A stretch of 64,000 nucleotides of DNA from Hevea brasiliensis. Its lineage: Eukaryota; Streptophyta; Magnoliopsida; Malpighiales; Euphorbiaceae. The stretch lies in assembly GCF_030052815.1 (NCBI RefSeq), contig NC_079494.1:34892467-34956466 (forward strand), in the 5' to 3' direction. Under the pieces are notes generated by a model, which saw only the letters and a list, made by a program, of their open reading frames with translations, had not been told where the DNA came from and did not search any database. The position numbers were made by a program, and so were the translations under genes. Positions 12,544-26,061 of this stretch are shown here, piece by piece. Positions within the stretch are counted from its first letter, which is position 1, and the number at the start of each line of letters is the position of its first letter.

Positions 12544-14300
12544 TCAGTCTCTGAACAGCTGTGGGTGCTGTCTCCTCATGTCCTCCTTTCGTTCCCAAGT
12601 AGCCTCATGGCCCGAATGATGATTCCATAGCACTTTCACTAATGGTATTTGCTTGTTCCGTAGCTGCTTCACCTCATAAGCCAGAATCTCTATGGGTTCT
12701 TCTTCATATGTGAGGTATGGATTCACTTTAATTTCCTCTACTGATAGTACATGAGATGGGTCTGATCGATACCTCCTCAACATAGACACATGGAAGATGT
12801 TATGTATCTTCTCCAACTCTAGAGGTAGCGCCAAACAATATGCCAAAGGACCCACTCTTTCCAGAACCTCATATGGCCTAATGAAACGAGGACTCAGTTT
12901 CCCCTTTCTGCCAAATCTCATAATTATCTTCCAAGGGAAAACCTTGAGGAATACTTTCTCACCCACTGCATACTTAATATCCCTTTTCTTCATATCAATA
13001 TAGGACTTCTGATGGTCTGATGTAGCCTTAAGTCGATCTTTGATCAATCTGATTTTCTCTTCAGTTTGCTGAACAATTCCGGGCCCAATTATCTTTCTTT
13101 CACCTACCTCATCCCAACACAGGGGAGTTCTTCATTTTTTGCCATACAAAGCTTCATATGGAGGCATCCCAATGCTTGATTGGTAGCTGTTATTGTAAGC
13201 AAACTCAATCAAAGGCAAGTGTGTGTCCGAACTACCCTCAAATTCAATCACACAAGCCCGTAGCATGTCCTCCAATACCTGAATTACCCTTTCAGACTGG
13301 CCATCTGTCTGTGGGTGAAATGCCGTACTGAAGTTCAATCTAGTTCCTAGGGCTCTCTGAAGACTACCCCAGAATCTAGAAGTGAATCTAGGATCTCTGT
13401 CTGATACAATGGATACTAGCACTCCATGTAGCCTCACAATATCATCAATGTACAACTTGGCCAATCTTTCTAAACTGTAGTCCATCCAAACTGGCTGAAA
13501 ATGAGCAGACTTAGTCTATCAACAATAACCCAAATTACATCATGACTCTTCTGTGTCCTCGGAAGTCCTATAACAAAATCCATCATTATTCTCTCCCATT
13601 TCCATTCTGGTAGTGGCAGTGGATGTAACAACCCAGCGGGTACTTGATGCTCTGCCTTCACTTGCTGATAAGTTAGGCATTTAAAAACAAACTCTGCCAC
13701 ATCTTTTTTCATACCCATCCACCAGTAATGCTCCTTTAGCCCCCTATACATTTTTATGCCACCATGGTGCATGGCAAAAGGAGACTCATGTGCTTCCTTC
13801 AAAATGATCTGCCTCAAATCAACATCATTAGGAACACACATTCTGCGTTGGTGTAGCAATAGACCATCATCTTTTATTGAGAATTCTGGTTTCTTGCCCT
13901 GCCGTACTTCTCCCAATAGCTTCTGATACTTTTGATCATTATGAGTAGCCATTCTGATCTGATCAATCAACATTGGTGTACATGCCATGCAATTGTTGTT
14001 TGCCCCTCATCATTAATCTCTAAACTGGCATGTAATGATCTCAACTCATGTACCTTAGATAAAGGAGTAAGCCGTAGACTTGCCATAGTCTTACGACTTA
14101 AGGTGTCAGCCACAGCATTAGCTTTCCCTGGCTGATAGTCTATCAGACAATCATAGTCTTTTATCAACTCTAACCATCTCCTCTATCTCAAATTCAACTC
14201 CTTCTGAGTGCCGAAATACTTCAAACTCTTATGATCTGTGTAGATGTAACACTTTTCCCCATACAAATAGTGTCTCCAGATCTTAAGAGCAAACACTATA
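12544..14300 (-). pseudogene. B0 pol, 3' part: RNase H end, integrase, chromodomain
   Basis: Reading leftwards from the C insertion at 14300: the end of RNase H ([17 protein letters not shown], then ADTLSRK), the integrase zinc finger ([11 protein letters not shown] ... CLTYQQVK, where the second Cys of the usual CLTC has become Tyr), the core with SDRDPRF and GQSERVIQ (second Asp and Glu present), and a chromodomain (YEEEPIEILAYEVKQL, then NHHSGHEATWE) ending LFRD*. The frame changes near 14170, 13980, 13475 and 13130. Broken by frameshifts and the lost zinc ligand, so not functional. Confidence 0.92.
14296..14300. repeat. Left TSD of element C (CTATA)
   Basis: CTATA just before the C LTR; repeated at 36650-36654. 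Confidence 0.93.
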
Positions 14301-17300
14301 TGTAACATCCTCTCTTTAGCTAGTCCGTACAGTCTACTGTTCCGGTGACTAGTGTTGGTCCGGACAGCTATAATATCTAAAAATGTATTTAAATTAAAGT
14401 GAGGAAACATAATTAACTCAAATATTAATAAGAAAAATTTATGAAAAATTTTGGAAATAAAATACAATCAAGTTAAATGAGCCGGTGCCCTAGCGATGGG
14501 TAACCTAGTGAGAAGTTGCGGTTCTTAGAATTAGGAGCCCTAGAGCTGAGGGAAAAAATAAAAAATAATTATTGGGACTCCAGAGAAGGGTTATTGAGGT
14601 TCTTATGGCATTAGAATGCCAAGGAAATGCTTAGAAAAATTTTTCAATTCGTACAGACAATTTTGGCCCGTTAAGCCATACGGAGGGCATTTTGGTCATT
14701 TCGTGTTCAGAGATAATTTTTGACCAACTTGTCCAGTTAAATAAATAATTTATATATCGTAAAATATGAATAAATATTATTAAAAATTTAATTGCAATTA
14801 AATAGAAAAAAATGAAGAGAAAATGAAGGAAAATGGACTTATGACATCATAATGATGTCATTAAAGTTCTCCTACCCAATCCAAAGTTGACACATGGCAT
14901 AACTTTGTTTAAAAAAGACCAAATGCGCTGGAAAACAAAAGGAAATCAGAACCTCCTCTCTCCTTCTTGTTCTTGGCGTCACCTCTCCCACCATAGGCCT
15001 CCATAACCAAGCTTTACCAAGCTTGATTTCTTGAGTTTCCATCCATTAAAACTTAAGTTTCCCAACACAAAAACTTGTTCTATCACCTTGGTGATTCTTT
15101 TGGGAGTAAAAAGAAGAGGAAAACAAGAGCTTTAGCAAGTGGGAAAATCTTACTCCTTTGAGGTTAGTGACCTAACCATGAATGTTTCTTTAAATTCATG
15201 ATAAGGACTTTGAATGAGTGTAAATTACAAAGAAAAAAAATTGTTGAATACCATTTATATGTAAACCCTAGATTTTTGGTAGCCATGGTTGGGGTTTGAT
15301 TGTGTTAAGTTTAATGAAATTAAAAGAGTAACATGGCTGCCCATAATATGTATTTACTAATTGAATTGATGAAATGAAGTGAAAATGCATGTGTGGTAAT
15401 GTTTGAGTTAGGGTTTGGAGTGGAAAAATGGGATTTTGACCATGTGATGATGAAAATAGGTTTTAATAGTCAATTAGTGACCATTTAGTTCTATTTAAAT
15501 TAAAAATGAAGTGTGTTGAGTGATAGGATTGGGTTTGGTGTGGCTGCCATGAAAGTGACCTGCAGAATGGAGTGACCTATAGAATTGGACTTGAATCTAG
15601 CAGCTTTGGGCAGCCATAACTTAAATTGTAGAGGTTCAATTGGTGCAAGACCAATTGGACATAAAAATAGACACATAATGGCACAACTTTACTGAAGAAA
15701 CTATGCCCATAAAACCAAACCAAGTAGACTAAAAGCTTGCCTTAATCTGGGTGACCTGCAGTCTGTTTCTGCAGAATGTTCAAATGAACAGTGATTGGCC
15801 ATAACTCAATGTAGAAAGGTCCAATTGACCTAAAGTTTTACCAGTAACAAGCTGAGATATAGACCAACAACTTTCATGAAGGAATCTAATGCAAATTATG
15901 ACCAGAACCTATCCAACAAGTGAGTTGCAATCACTATTCACTGCACTGTAGATATGGTCAGTTTAGAAAAATTTCAATCCGGCCAATTGTCCTTTTTGGA
16001 CCATAACTTGAGCTACAAAACTCCAAATGGATTGATTCAAAAAAGGAAATTCAATTAGACAAAATAAGGAACAACTTTCATGTTGATTATTTTGCCAAAT
16101 TCCTATTGCACAATTGACCAATGGAACAGTAAAAATAAGGTATGAAAACTGAAAATTCTGCTTAATTAATATTAAGCTTAGAAATGGTTTTGGCAACCAA
16201 AACCAACAAGTTTAAAATGCAAAATGTGGTATGTTGATGATATTAGAACTAATGTACCTATTGCCTATGCAAAAGTCAACATTTTGGTTGACTAATGAAG
16301 TGAATAGTAACACCAAAACTTGAAATTCAAAAATTGTGAAACTTAAAAGGGTAAAATGCCCTAGTATACCTAACAAGATTTGTTTGGATAGCTTGGCATG
16401 CCAATATGGTTCTGTTAGCAGTACTGCATATGGCTTTATGCCATTCTGTGTTTCATGGCTCCTATGCCATTCTGTGACATAATAGCCTTTGGCTATGTTT
16501 GAGTTGATATACTTGGGTTTTGACCTTGATAATTATTATAGCTTCTTAGCTGTTCTGTTGCACACCGGGAGACACAATGTGACCAATGGTGTGATGGTCC
16601 GAGCTACTTAGTACCCAGTGCCAGTTTACCCATTTATCCAGCCCAGTCAATTAGTATGGGTTACTCGGGCAATGTTAAAGAACCTTACCAAAATTTTAAT
16701 TGAATAATAATGCAAATAATATCAGAAGTTAAGTCTACCAAAAATTGTAAACACACATTCTGCATCTTTGTTTTATCATATTTTATTTTATTTTATATTG
16801 TCACCACTAAGCAGAATTGCTTAGCGTGTCGCTTTTGCCACGCGCAGGTACTGGAGACCTAGCTGGGGAGCCCAACAGACATCAGACGGGGTGAGTCTTC
16901 AGAGCTGCATCAGGAGTCCAGAGTCGCCTCACATATGCACTGTATATGGTAGGACATTAGGACTATAGGTGGCCCTTTTGTATTTTGTATTTTGTATTGG
17001 TTTGGATTGTAATTATAAACTCCTGTAATTATGTATTAATGTAAATATATAAAATTTCATATTATTGAGGTTTTCTGCATTATGTATGTTGAAAAATGAA
17101 ATGTTGAGACGTTGAGATTGACTAGAGTGTATAATGGAGTTTGGATTTGGAAATTATTTTGGAAGTATTTTTAAACAGGTTCAGAAGAACTGTTTTTCCA
17201 ATTTACAGCCGGCACTTTACCGGATTTGCTAAAAAAATTTGTGGATAAATTCAGATTTATCAAATTTGAAAATAAATGAATTAAAAGGGATAAATTGTAA

Positions 17301-17380
17301 TAGAAATATATATTGGTGCTCTGGCACACCGAGTGGCATAACCTGCTCGGCTACACTGTAGACGGGTAAGGGGTGTCACA
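14301..17380 (+). repeat. C 5' LTR
   Basis: TGTAACATCC...GGGGTGTCACA, 3,080 bp. It is complete, unlike the 3' copy, which lacks the stretch equivalent to about 14687-15149. It has a T-rich (ATTTT)n tract near 16775-16797, a one-mismatch version of the conserved stem-loop at 15634-15660, and the 5' block ACTGTTCCGGTGACTAGTGT shared with the other families. Confidence 0.95.
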
Positions 17381-17385
17381 TTTAG

Positions 17386-17397
17386 TGGTATCAGAGC
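17386..17397 (+). other. C primer-binding site (initiator tRNA-Met)
   Basis: TGGTATCAGAGC, five bases after the 5' LTR. It matches the complement of the 3' end of plant initiator tRNA-Met, the usual minus-strand primer of this clade. Confidence 0.92.
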
Positions 17398-17508
17398 ATC
17401 GGTTTAAGCATTTCTGGGCCTAGATAGAGTGCATAACATTGCATTGCATTTGTAAGTGTTGAGGTGACACTGATGCAGATCTGTTTGTTTTCTTATTTTG
17501 AATAGGTT

Positions 17509-17722
17509 ATGGATCCTGTTTCGCAAAGAGCAGTTGAAGAAGAGGTGGAGAGTCGTGCTCCACCGAGGGCTGAATCTGGGGGCAGGGGAGAATCTGCTCG
17601 ACCAGCAGCTGAGGCACATGCCCAACCTCAGTTTGCTCTATTCCAGCAAATGACCGAGTTTTACCGGCAAATGGTGGGGGCAATTCCACCACCACAACCA
17701 CAGCCACAACCTCCACCAGCAC
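17509..17722 (+). pseudogene. C gag, N-terminal piece
   Basis: The first ATG after the primer-binding site opens a frame MDPVSQRAVEEEVES with a Pro/Gln-rich stretch (PPPQPQPQPQPPPA) and FALFQQMTEFYRQM, the counterpart of the FxQQMA segment in the A and B gag proteins. It is cut at 17722 by element B2 and resumes at 29532. Gag is the structural protein of the cytoplasmic particle. This start is chosen because it is the first Met with family-like acidic N-terminal sequence. Confidence 0.85.
17718..17722. repeat. Left TSD of element B2 (AGCAC)
   Basis: AGCAC in C gag, repeated at 29527-29531. Confidence 0.93.
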
Positions 17723-20700
17723 TGTCACACCTTACCCCTCTGTAAGGCATAACATGATCCCGTAGAATACTTAATGAACTACCGAACTTCACCTACCGAC
17801 AACTCATTAAGTACCCTACAAGGGATTTTAAAACAATTTTCTTACATTTTGGAAGTGGTGAGCATTTTGGTAGGAATTAAAAAGCATTTATTCAAAGTTT
17901 AAATACTAATAAAAATTTTTGTCCATTTTAATTTTGCCGCAAATTTTATAAAAATTTTGACAGAGTTCCGTTTGTAATTAGAGAAAACAGTTCTTCAAAT
18001 ACCTGAGAAAAACACTTCCAAAAATTTTTCACAACTCCCAACCTCCGATAAATCTCAATCAACTCAATTCAAATCACTTCAAAGTAATTCCACAATACAA
18101 ATCAAATTTCATCATCTCAAAATATTTAATACTCCATTCACAAGGCATAAAACATGAAATTCACATGTACAAATATTAAATTTACAGAAGTAAATCCAAA
18201 AAATAATATTATTATTACAATTTATTTACAACTGCTCAACTTACATTGATACATACAACATTTCTATATTTACATCAAAATTATCTACAAGAGTATAAAA
18301 TAATACCTAAAATGATCGATGTGGTCCACAATTCGATAGCAGCTCACTCTGCTACTTTCTCCTTGCTCTTATCTGCGACAGCAAAATAAGCTATCGCTGA
18401 GTATAAAATACTAAGTGGTGCACAATAAAAAAAAAATTTAAAATGCAATACATAAATCATTCATTGATGAAACACAATTTGAATACTTCTCAATCACATT
18501 TCACAAATATCAAAGCTCATAACAACTCCATTTAGTCAAATAATTTATTAAACACAGTGTTGCCAAAATCATACACAACTTAAGCCATGACACAAAATTT
18601 TCGATCAATGCCGTGTTGCACACCCCGACAAAGCAATCTCAACCCCATTAATCAAAATCAATGAGGGAGGTGGCTAGCTAGCTAATGAGTACTCATCCGA
18701 TCTCAACCTCAACTGGTAAGCCAGAGAGGGAGGAAAATAAACGATCTCAACCTCAGAATTGGAGGAGGAATAATGTGATACTGTCATGCTAAGTGTGAAC
18801 ACAAAATCAATTCAGAACAATTTATTTAAATAATTTATGAGAAATCTGATCAATTTCCAAAGTCATATTTGCGATTATAAAATGGCAATACAGTACATAA
18901 TTAATTACAGAAGTCAAATTTTTGAGAATAAAATATTTAAACAAGAATTATTGTGCACAAACTTGACATGAGTCGCCTCTTTGCCTTGACTCAGTCTCTC
19001 AGAGTTTTCAAATCTTTTTCAGCTGAAACACACAGTTTCATAGTGTTTCAGTACCATAACTTAACATAAGTCCGAAAATAAATTTAACTTTATTTTTACT
19101 AGTTCTATTGCGTTAAATTCGACGTTCTCAAAGTTTTTGTGTTTCAGGTTACTATTCACTATACTATTCAAGTCAAATTGTTGACTTTTTAAGGCTTAAT
19201 AGGTATGGGAACTCCAACTTCACCCACATATAACATTTTGGTCATTAAATTTGTTGGTTTTGGTCATTTTCTCAAAGCTTAAATCCTTTTGGCCAAATTG
19301 TCAAATTTTCAGTTTTGGTGCTCCAAGTTGCACTCTTCCATTGGTAATTTTACTGTTGGAATTTGACAAAACTTCCTTCACAGAAAATGTTCCTTATTGT
19401 CTTAAGTTTATTCTCATTTTTGGATCACCCCAATTGGAGTTTTGTAGCTCAAGTTATGGCCATTTGAACCAGGGTTGCTGGGTTACACACCACCCAGATT
19501 TTTTGGGCAAATTTTGGTGCTTGCAGTTTTGGGTCACCAACTTGGGGTGGCCAAATGGCTTGGTTGCTGGCAGAATTTGGACTTGTGTTCTTCATGAAAG
19601 TTTCAGTTCTATATCTCATCTAACCACTGGTAAAAGTTCAGGTCATTTGGACCTGCCTAGCTCGAGTTATAACCAAATGAACAAACACAGTTCATTTGGT
19701 CAGTTTGTACAGTGGCAAACTGCTCTTATTCAACTTTGGTCAATTTGTTCACTAGGTTTTGGTCAGTTTTTGGACATGGTTCCTTAATGAAAATTGTGTC
19801 ATTTTATGTCTATTTTCATCCCCAATTGGTTCCATATCAATTGGACTTGTAAAATTTCAGTTTTGGTCCTTCAAAGTTGACTTGGTCATGCTGCCAGCAG
19901 CATGACCATATACCCTCCGAATTTGGCTTTAACTCCAACAATTCAAACACAACTCATTTGGTCACAATTGACCATTTTTCACTTCACAATAGGTCAAACA
20001 TGCTATTTACTCATTTCTTACATTTTTGGTTCACAAACCCTAAGTCCCAAAACCCTAATTCACTTAATTGTTCTAATTAACTAAATTCAAAGCTTTCAAC
20101 CATAATCAATCAACTAATGGAGATCCATAAACTCATTTAAATCCATCAAACCATACAAGATCATGCTCCCCTTCAACAGGCCGAAATTTCAGTAATGGTC
20201 CTCACCCCATATTTTTATTTCATTTCATTAATTTCTAAGCTCATTTCAACAACTAATGGTGCATTTAATTAACTAATTGATAGTTAAGAGACTAACCTTT
20301 GCTTAGATCCTCAAATCTCAATCTTTTGTTCTCCTTTCTTCTTTCAATCTTCTTCTTAAGTTGAGATTACAAGCTCTAGTAAGGTTTTTATGGGATTTAT
20401 GAAGGGTAAGTGAACAAATCAAAGCTTGAGTGCAAGCTTTAATGGAAGATTAAAAATGGTGAAATGAAGGAGAGAGTGAGGCAGCAAGGGAGATGGAAGA
20501 TGACCAAATAATGTTTTTTTTTTCTTTTCTTTTCTTTATTTATTTTAGGTTATGGAAGACCACAAAATCTAAATTAATAATTAAATTAATTAATTTATTT
20601 ATGGCATCATGCATGAGCTCATGCATGATGTCATAACCTTTTTACTTTTTCATTTTTCTTTTTTTTTCTATTTTTCTATTAGTTCTTTAATTTAATTCTC

Positions 20701-21176
20701 GATTCTGAAATTTTCTTTTCTCCGATTTTATTTGTGATTAGGTCGAGTCACTCTCGGTCAATTGACCAAATTGCCCCTCAGGTTCATCCGGTTTGTAAAT
20801 AATTCCATATTTCTTCCGGCTCCCTGACCTAATTATTTGACTGGCTTAACAGTTCTTTTTCATGATTTTCTCTTTTCCACTGTGTTCATAAGGGTCCTAA
20901 GGACCGCAGCGTCACATTTTACGGTTCGAAATTTGAGTTTAAAATGACTTCGCAGTCGTTCCCGAGGAGGGCACCCATCGTTGTGACTCTTGGCTCGTTT
21001 AACTTCTTATGTTCTGTTTTTCTTATTTATACTTAACTAGTTGAATATTACTAATTATTTGTGTTTATGGTTTCTCTAGTTGTCTTAAGTATGGTTCTAA
21101 TCTCCTTAATTGTCCGGACCGACTTTGGTCACCGGAACAGTAAAATATACCAGGCTATACAAATAGGGGTGTTACA
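17723..21176 (-). repeat. B2 3' LTR
   Basis: TGTCACACCTTACCCC...AATAGGGGTGTTACA in window orientation, 3,454 bp. The open frame of 178 codons within it (plus strand, near 19251-19787) is not conserved in the partner LTR and is taken as chance. Confidence 0.95.
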
Positions 21177-21177
21177 A

Positions 21178-21190
21178 TTTTCCCCCCCTT
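21178..21190 (-). other. B2 polypurine tract
   Basis: On the minus strand AAGGGGGGGAAAA, directly before the 3' LTR. Confidence 0.85.
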
Positions 21191-21223
21191 AAATAAATTT
21201 CGTCTCAAAATTTTTACCTTGTA

Positions 21224-24200
21224 TCAATCTCTGAACAGCTGTGGGTGTTGTCTCCTCATGTCCTCCTCTCATTCCCAAGTAGCTTCTTAGCCCGAATGAT
21301 GGTGCCACAGCACTTTTACCAATGGTATCTGCTTATTTCGTAGCTGCTTCACCTCATAAGCCAGAATCTTTATGGGTTCTTCTTCATATGTGAGGTTTGG
21401 ATTCACTTCAATTTCTTCTACTGGTAGTACATGAGATGGGTCTGATCGATACCTCCTCAACATAGACACATGGAAGACGTTATGTATCTTCTCCAACTCT
21501 GGAGGTAGTGCCAAACGATAAGCCAAAGGACCCACTCTTTCCAATACCTCATATGGCCCGATAAAATGAGGACTTAGTTTTCCCTTCCTGCCGAATCTCA
21601 TAATCCTCCTCCAAGGAGAAAACTTGAGGAAAACTTTCTCACCCACTGCATACTCAATATCCCTTCTTTTCAAATCAATATAGGACTTCTGACGGTCTGA
21701 TGCCGCTTTAAGTCGATCTCTGATCACCCTGATTTTCTCTTCAGTCTGTTGAACAATTTCGGGTCCAATCATTTTTCTTTCACCCCCGTCATCCCAACAC
21801 AACGGGGTTCTACATTTTCTGCCATACAAAGCTTCATATGGAGGCATCCCAATGCTTGATTGGTAGCTGTTGTTGTAAGCAAACTCAATCAAAGGCAAGT
21901 GTGTATCCCAACTACCCTCAAACTCAATCACACAAGCCCATAGCATGTCCTCCAAGATCTGAATTACCCTCTCAGACTTGCCATCTGTCTGTGGATGGAA
22001 TGCAGTACTAAAGTTCAATCTAGTTCCTAGGGCTCTCTAAAGACTACCCCAGAATCTAGAAGTGAACCTAGGATCTCTATCTGATACAATGGGTACTGGC
22101 ACTCCATGAAGTCTCACAATCTCATCAATGTACAACCTGGCCAATCTGTCTAAACTGTAGTCCATTTGGACTGGCAGAAAATGAGCAGACTTAGTCAGTC
22201 TGTCGATAATGACCCATACTGCATCATGACTCTTCTATGTCTTTGGAAGTCCCATCACAAAATCCATTGTTATTCTCTCCCATTTCCATTCTGGCACTAG
22301 TAGTGGATGTAACAACCCAGTTGGTACTTGATGCTCTGCCTTTACTTGCTGACAAGTCAGGCATTTGGATACAAACTCTGCCACATCTCTTTTTAAACCC
22401 ATCCACCAGTAATGCTCCTTTAGCCCTCTATACATTTTTGTACCACCAGGGTGCATAGCAAAAGGAGACTTATGTGCTTCCTTCAAAATGATATGCCTCA
22501 AATTAACATCATTAGGAATACACATTCTGCCCTGGTGTAGCAGTAAACCATCATCTCTGATTGAGAACTCTGGTTTCTTGCCCTGCCGGACTTCTTCCAT
22601 CAGCTTATGATACCTTTCATCATTCTGAGCAGCCAATCTGATAAGATCAATTAACACTAGCTGTACATGCCATGCAACTGCTGTTTGCCCCTCATCATTA
22701 ATATCTAAACTGGCATGTGATGATCTCAACTCATGTGCCAAAGACAAAGGAGTAACCTATAGACTTGCCATAGTCTTGCGACTTAGGGCATCAGCCACAA
22801 CATTAGCTTTCCTTGGCTGATAGTCTATTAGACAATCATAGTCTTTTATCAACTCTAACCATCTCCTCTGTCTCAAATTCAACTCTTTCTGGGTACCCAA
22901 ATACTTCAAACTCTTATGATCTATGTAGATGTAACAGTTCTCCCCATACAAATAGTGCCTCCAGATCTTAAGAGCAAACACAATGGCTGCAAGCTCCAAG
23001 TCATGTGTCGGATAATTCCTCTCATGCAGTTTCAGCTGGCGTGATGCATAGGCAATGATATTTCGATCTTGCATCAACACACAACATAACCCATTGTGAG
23101 AAGCATCGCTGTAAACTGTATATTCTTTACCCGGTGTAGGTAAAGTCAGGACTGGAGCCTCTTTCAAACATCTCTTCAATTCATCAAAACTTTGTTGGCA
23201 TTTGTCCGTCCACTGAAATTTCACATCTTTTCTAAGCAGCTTGGTCAATGGAGATGCCAACATGGAGAATCCCTTCATAAATCGACAGTAGTATCCAGCT
23301 AACCCCAGAAAACTGCGAATCTCTGTGACATTTCTGGGTGGCTTCCATTTAAGGACGGCTTCAATCTTGCTAGGATCTACCTTAATACCCTCTGCTAATA
23401 CTATGTGCCCCAAAAAGGATATCTCCTTCAGCCAAAATTTACATTTCGACAATTTGGCATATAGTTGTTTCTCCCTCAAAGTCTACAGTACAATCCGCAG
23501 ATGTATATCATGTTCTTCTGCATTCCTTGAATATACCAATATATCATCGATAAATATCACAACAAACTGGTCGAGATATGGTCTGAAGATAGTGTTCATC
23601 AGATCCATAAAAGCAGCCGGAGCATTAGTTAACCCGAATGGCATGACCAAGAACTCATAATGGCCATAGCAGGTTTTGAAGGCAGTTTTAGGAATACTCT
23701 GCTCTTGTACTTTCAGCTGATAATAACCTGATCTCAGATCAATTTTGGAGAACACAACTGCACCCCTCAACTGATCAAACAAGTCATCAATACGGGGCAA
23801 TGGGTATCTGTTCTCTATTGTCACCTTATTCAACTGCCGGTAGTCAATGCATAACCAGAGAGTGCCATCTTTCTTCTTTACAAACAATACTGGCGCTCCC
23901 CAAGGTGACACACTAGGGCGGATAAAGCCCTTCTCAAGCAATTCTTCTAACTGTACTTTCAATTCTTTTAGTTCTGCAGGTGCCATTATGTATGGCATTA
24001 TGGAGATTGGGTCCACACCAAGCATAACATCAATTTCAAACTGCACTTCTCTTTCTGGAGGTAATCCTGGCAATTCATCAGGAAATACATCCGGAAAGTC
24101 ACATACAGTAGGAATGTCCTCCAATGCTGGACTCCCCACTTGGGTGTCTATCACATGTGCCAAGTACGCCTCACACCCTTTTCTAATTATTTTCCTGGCC

Positions 24201-24639
24201 AGTGCAGCTGAAATGATGTTTGAAGGTAATAACTGTCTCTCCCTATGTATTACTACATCACCATACTGAGGAAGACCAAAAGTGATTGTCTTCAGTCTAC
24301 AGTCAATCATGGCGTGATGCCTGGCTAACCAATCCATGCCCAAGATAATGTCATAATCTCTTAAGGGCATTTCAATTAAATCAGATAGAAAAGTGTGTCC
24401 TTGGATCACCAAAGGACAGTCCCTATATAGCCTATTTACCCTGACTTCCTAGACTAATAGACTAGTTACTAGCACATCATAGTCCATTGGTACACACGGA
24501 ATAGCAGTAGAACACATCACACTAGCACTAACATACGAATGTGTGGAGCCAGGACTAAATAACACATGCACATCTTGGTCAAGGATGGAGAAATTACCAG
24601 TTACAACGTCTGATGTTTCAGCCTCCTCCCTCTGACGCA
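21224..24639 (-). pseudogene. B2 pol: PR, RT, RNase H, integrase, chromodomain
   Basis: Complete domain order read leftwards. The protease active site is VLFSPGSTHS: the catalytic Asp (LFDPGS in relatives) is Ser at 24554-24556. [16 protein letters not shown] follows. RT has [35 protein letters not shown] and catalytic FIDDILVY (near 23535). RNase H has [15 protein letters not shown] and YIYIDHKS. The integrase has CLTCQQVK, an MDF Asp, SDRDPRF, and GKSERVIQ (GQSERVIQ in relatives). The chromodomain is YEEEPIKILAYEVKQL. Stops at 24449-24451, 23483-23485, 22757-22759, 22235-22237, 22037-22039 and 21287-21289 break it. Between stops the frame is almost unbroken, so decay is mainly by point mutation. 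Confidence 0.94.
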
Positions 24640-25870
24640 TGGTATATACTCTGACTGGTGCGCCACTGGGTACTGGCTGGTTAACAGTGCTTTGACTTCC
24701 AGGAGTGTTACCAGGACCCCTACCTCTGCCTCTACCTCTAGCAGCTGATTGTGATCCTCTAGGTGCAGAGACTTGGGCTGATCCTTCGGATGTAGCAAAA
24801 GATCCAGACCGGCGCAGACTAGTGCAATCCTTAGCGAAATGTCCGCTCCCTCCACAGTTAAAACATGCACCGGTGGCCTTGAAACAAACCCCACCATGAG
24901 TTCTACCACAAGTTTCACACTGTCGGACTGATAGAGCTCCTCGGGGTGTCTGCTGGGTCTGCTGACCAGACAGGGGTGGTCTTTGGCCAGAAAATCTGCC
25001 TCTGCCAGATCTACGGGAGCTGGATCCCCCAAACTGTTTCCTCTTTCCAGAACCACTCTCAGATGTTTGTCCCGTAGTCTTTTCAGTCTTCTCTTTCTCT
25101 TGTGTACCCTTCTTCACTGCCCCTTCTGATTCTATCCTTTCCAGTTTCAGGGCCTGTGAGATCAATTCAGCGAAATTCTGATGTCTGAATCCCATAACTT
25201 GCATTCTCAAATTCGGCCTTAATCCGGACTCAAACCTCTTACATCTATCTCTAGGGGTGGAGACTAAGCTTCCAGCATAGTGGCTTAGCCTTGAGAAGTC
25301 TCTCTCATATTCTGCTATGGTTCTGTCCCCTTGTTTCAAACTCAATAATTCTTGCAACTTCATATCCACGTATGCATCGGGAACCCATTTCTGTCGAAAC
25401 TCTCTCAAAAAGTCTGACCAGGTTAACACAGGTGGCTCAACCAGGCTATGGGGGATGTTCTTCCACCATTCATATGTATCCCCTTGTAACAAGGAAACAG
25501 AATACTCGAACTTCATCTCTTCCGTACATTGCAGTTTTCTGAAAACTCATTCCATTCTTTCCAACCACTGTTCTGCCTCCAGTGGATCCACAGTGCCTTT
25601 AAACTCGGTGGCCCCAAATTTCATCAATTTTTCATATTGCCGAGTTGAGGGCTGTGGTTGTGCTACAGGTACTGGCATTTGAGCTTGGGGTGGCACATTA
25701 CCTGCCATTTGCTGTAAAAACGCAGCCATCTGCTGTACAAATTGAGCAGGGAACTGTGGTGCTGGAGCAGGAGCTGGAGTGGCTGACCCACTGACATTCT
25801 AGAGTGCTGGGGCTTCCCCTTGAATCTCAGCCTCAATAGATTGTTCTTCGGAATGATCTCCTCCTTCCAT
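24640..25870 (-). pseudogene. B2 gag
   Basis: Starts at the ATG whose first base is 25870 (MEGGDHSEEQSIEAEIQGEA), matching the A-family start MEEGDRSVDQSI. A TAG follows near 25800 and a TGA at 25547-25549. The capsid-like core is FKGTVDPLEAEQWLERME, SLLQGDTYEWWKNIPHS, FLREFRQKWVPDAYVD and ERDFSRLSHYAGSL (25516-25180). The tail is Lys/Glu-rich, then has Arg/Gly/Gln-rich stretches around two zinc fingers near 24845-24925: CX2CX3HX3C (CETCGRTHGGVC) and CX2CX4HX4C (CFNCGGSGHFAKDC), both intact. In this clade gag and pol are read as one frame. Confidence 0.93.
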
Positions 25871-26040
25871 TCCATTTTCCTGAATTTTCTACTTCTTGAG
25901 ATCAAACACAAGGAGGTTGACCTCCGTTAGTGCATATTCATGATGTAAATATGTCATATGTATCAATTAAAGACACTTGAGTGGTTGTACTTATCAATAA
26001 AATGTTAATACACATAGTCAAAATTTATCCAAAAAAAACA

Positions 26041-26053
26041 TGCTCTGATACCA
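26041..26053 (-). other. B2 primer-binding site (initiator tRNA-Met)
   Basis: Inverse of TGGTATCAGAGCA, eight bases inside the 5' LTR end at 26062. Fixes the element's orientation. Confidence 0.92.
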
Positions 26054-26061
26054 CTAAAACA

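Noticed and set aside
17386..17397. Possible tRNA-Met gene fragment
   Set aside because: Only the 12 bases of the primer-binding site match; there is no tRNA fold around it.
19251..19787. 178-codon open frame within the B2 3' LTR
   Set aside because: The partner LTR (27593-28054) has it interrupted and shortened, there is no domain, and it lies in a non-coding LTR.
23847..24269. 140-codon plus-strand frame opposite B2 pol
   Set aside because: Antisense shadow of the protease-RT coding strand.
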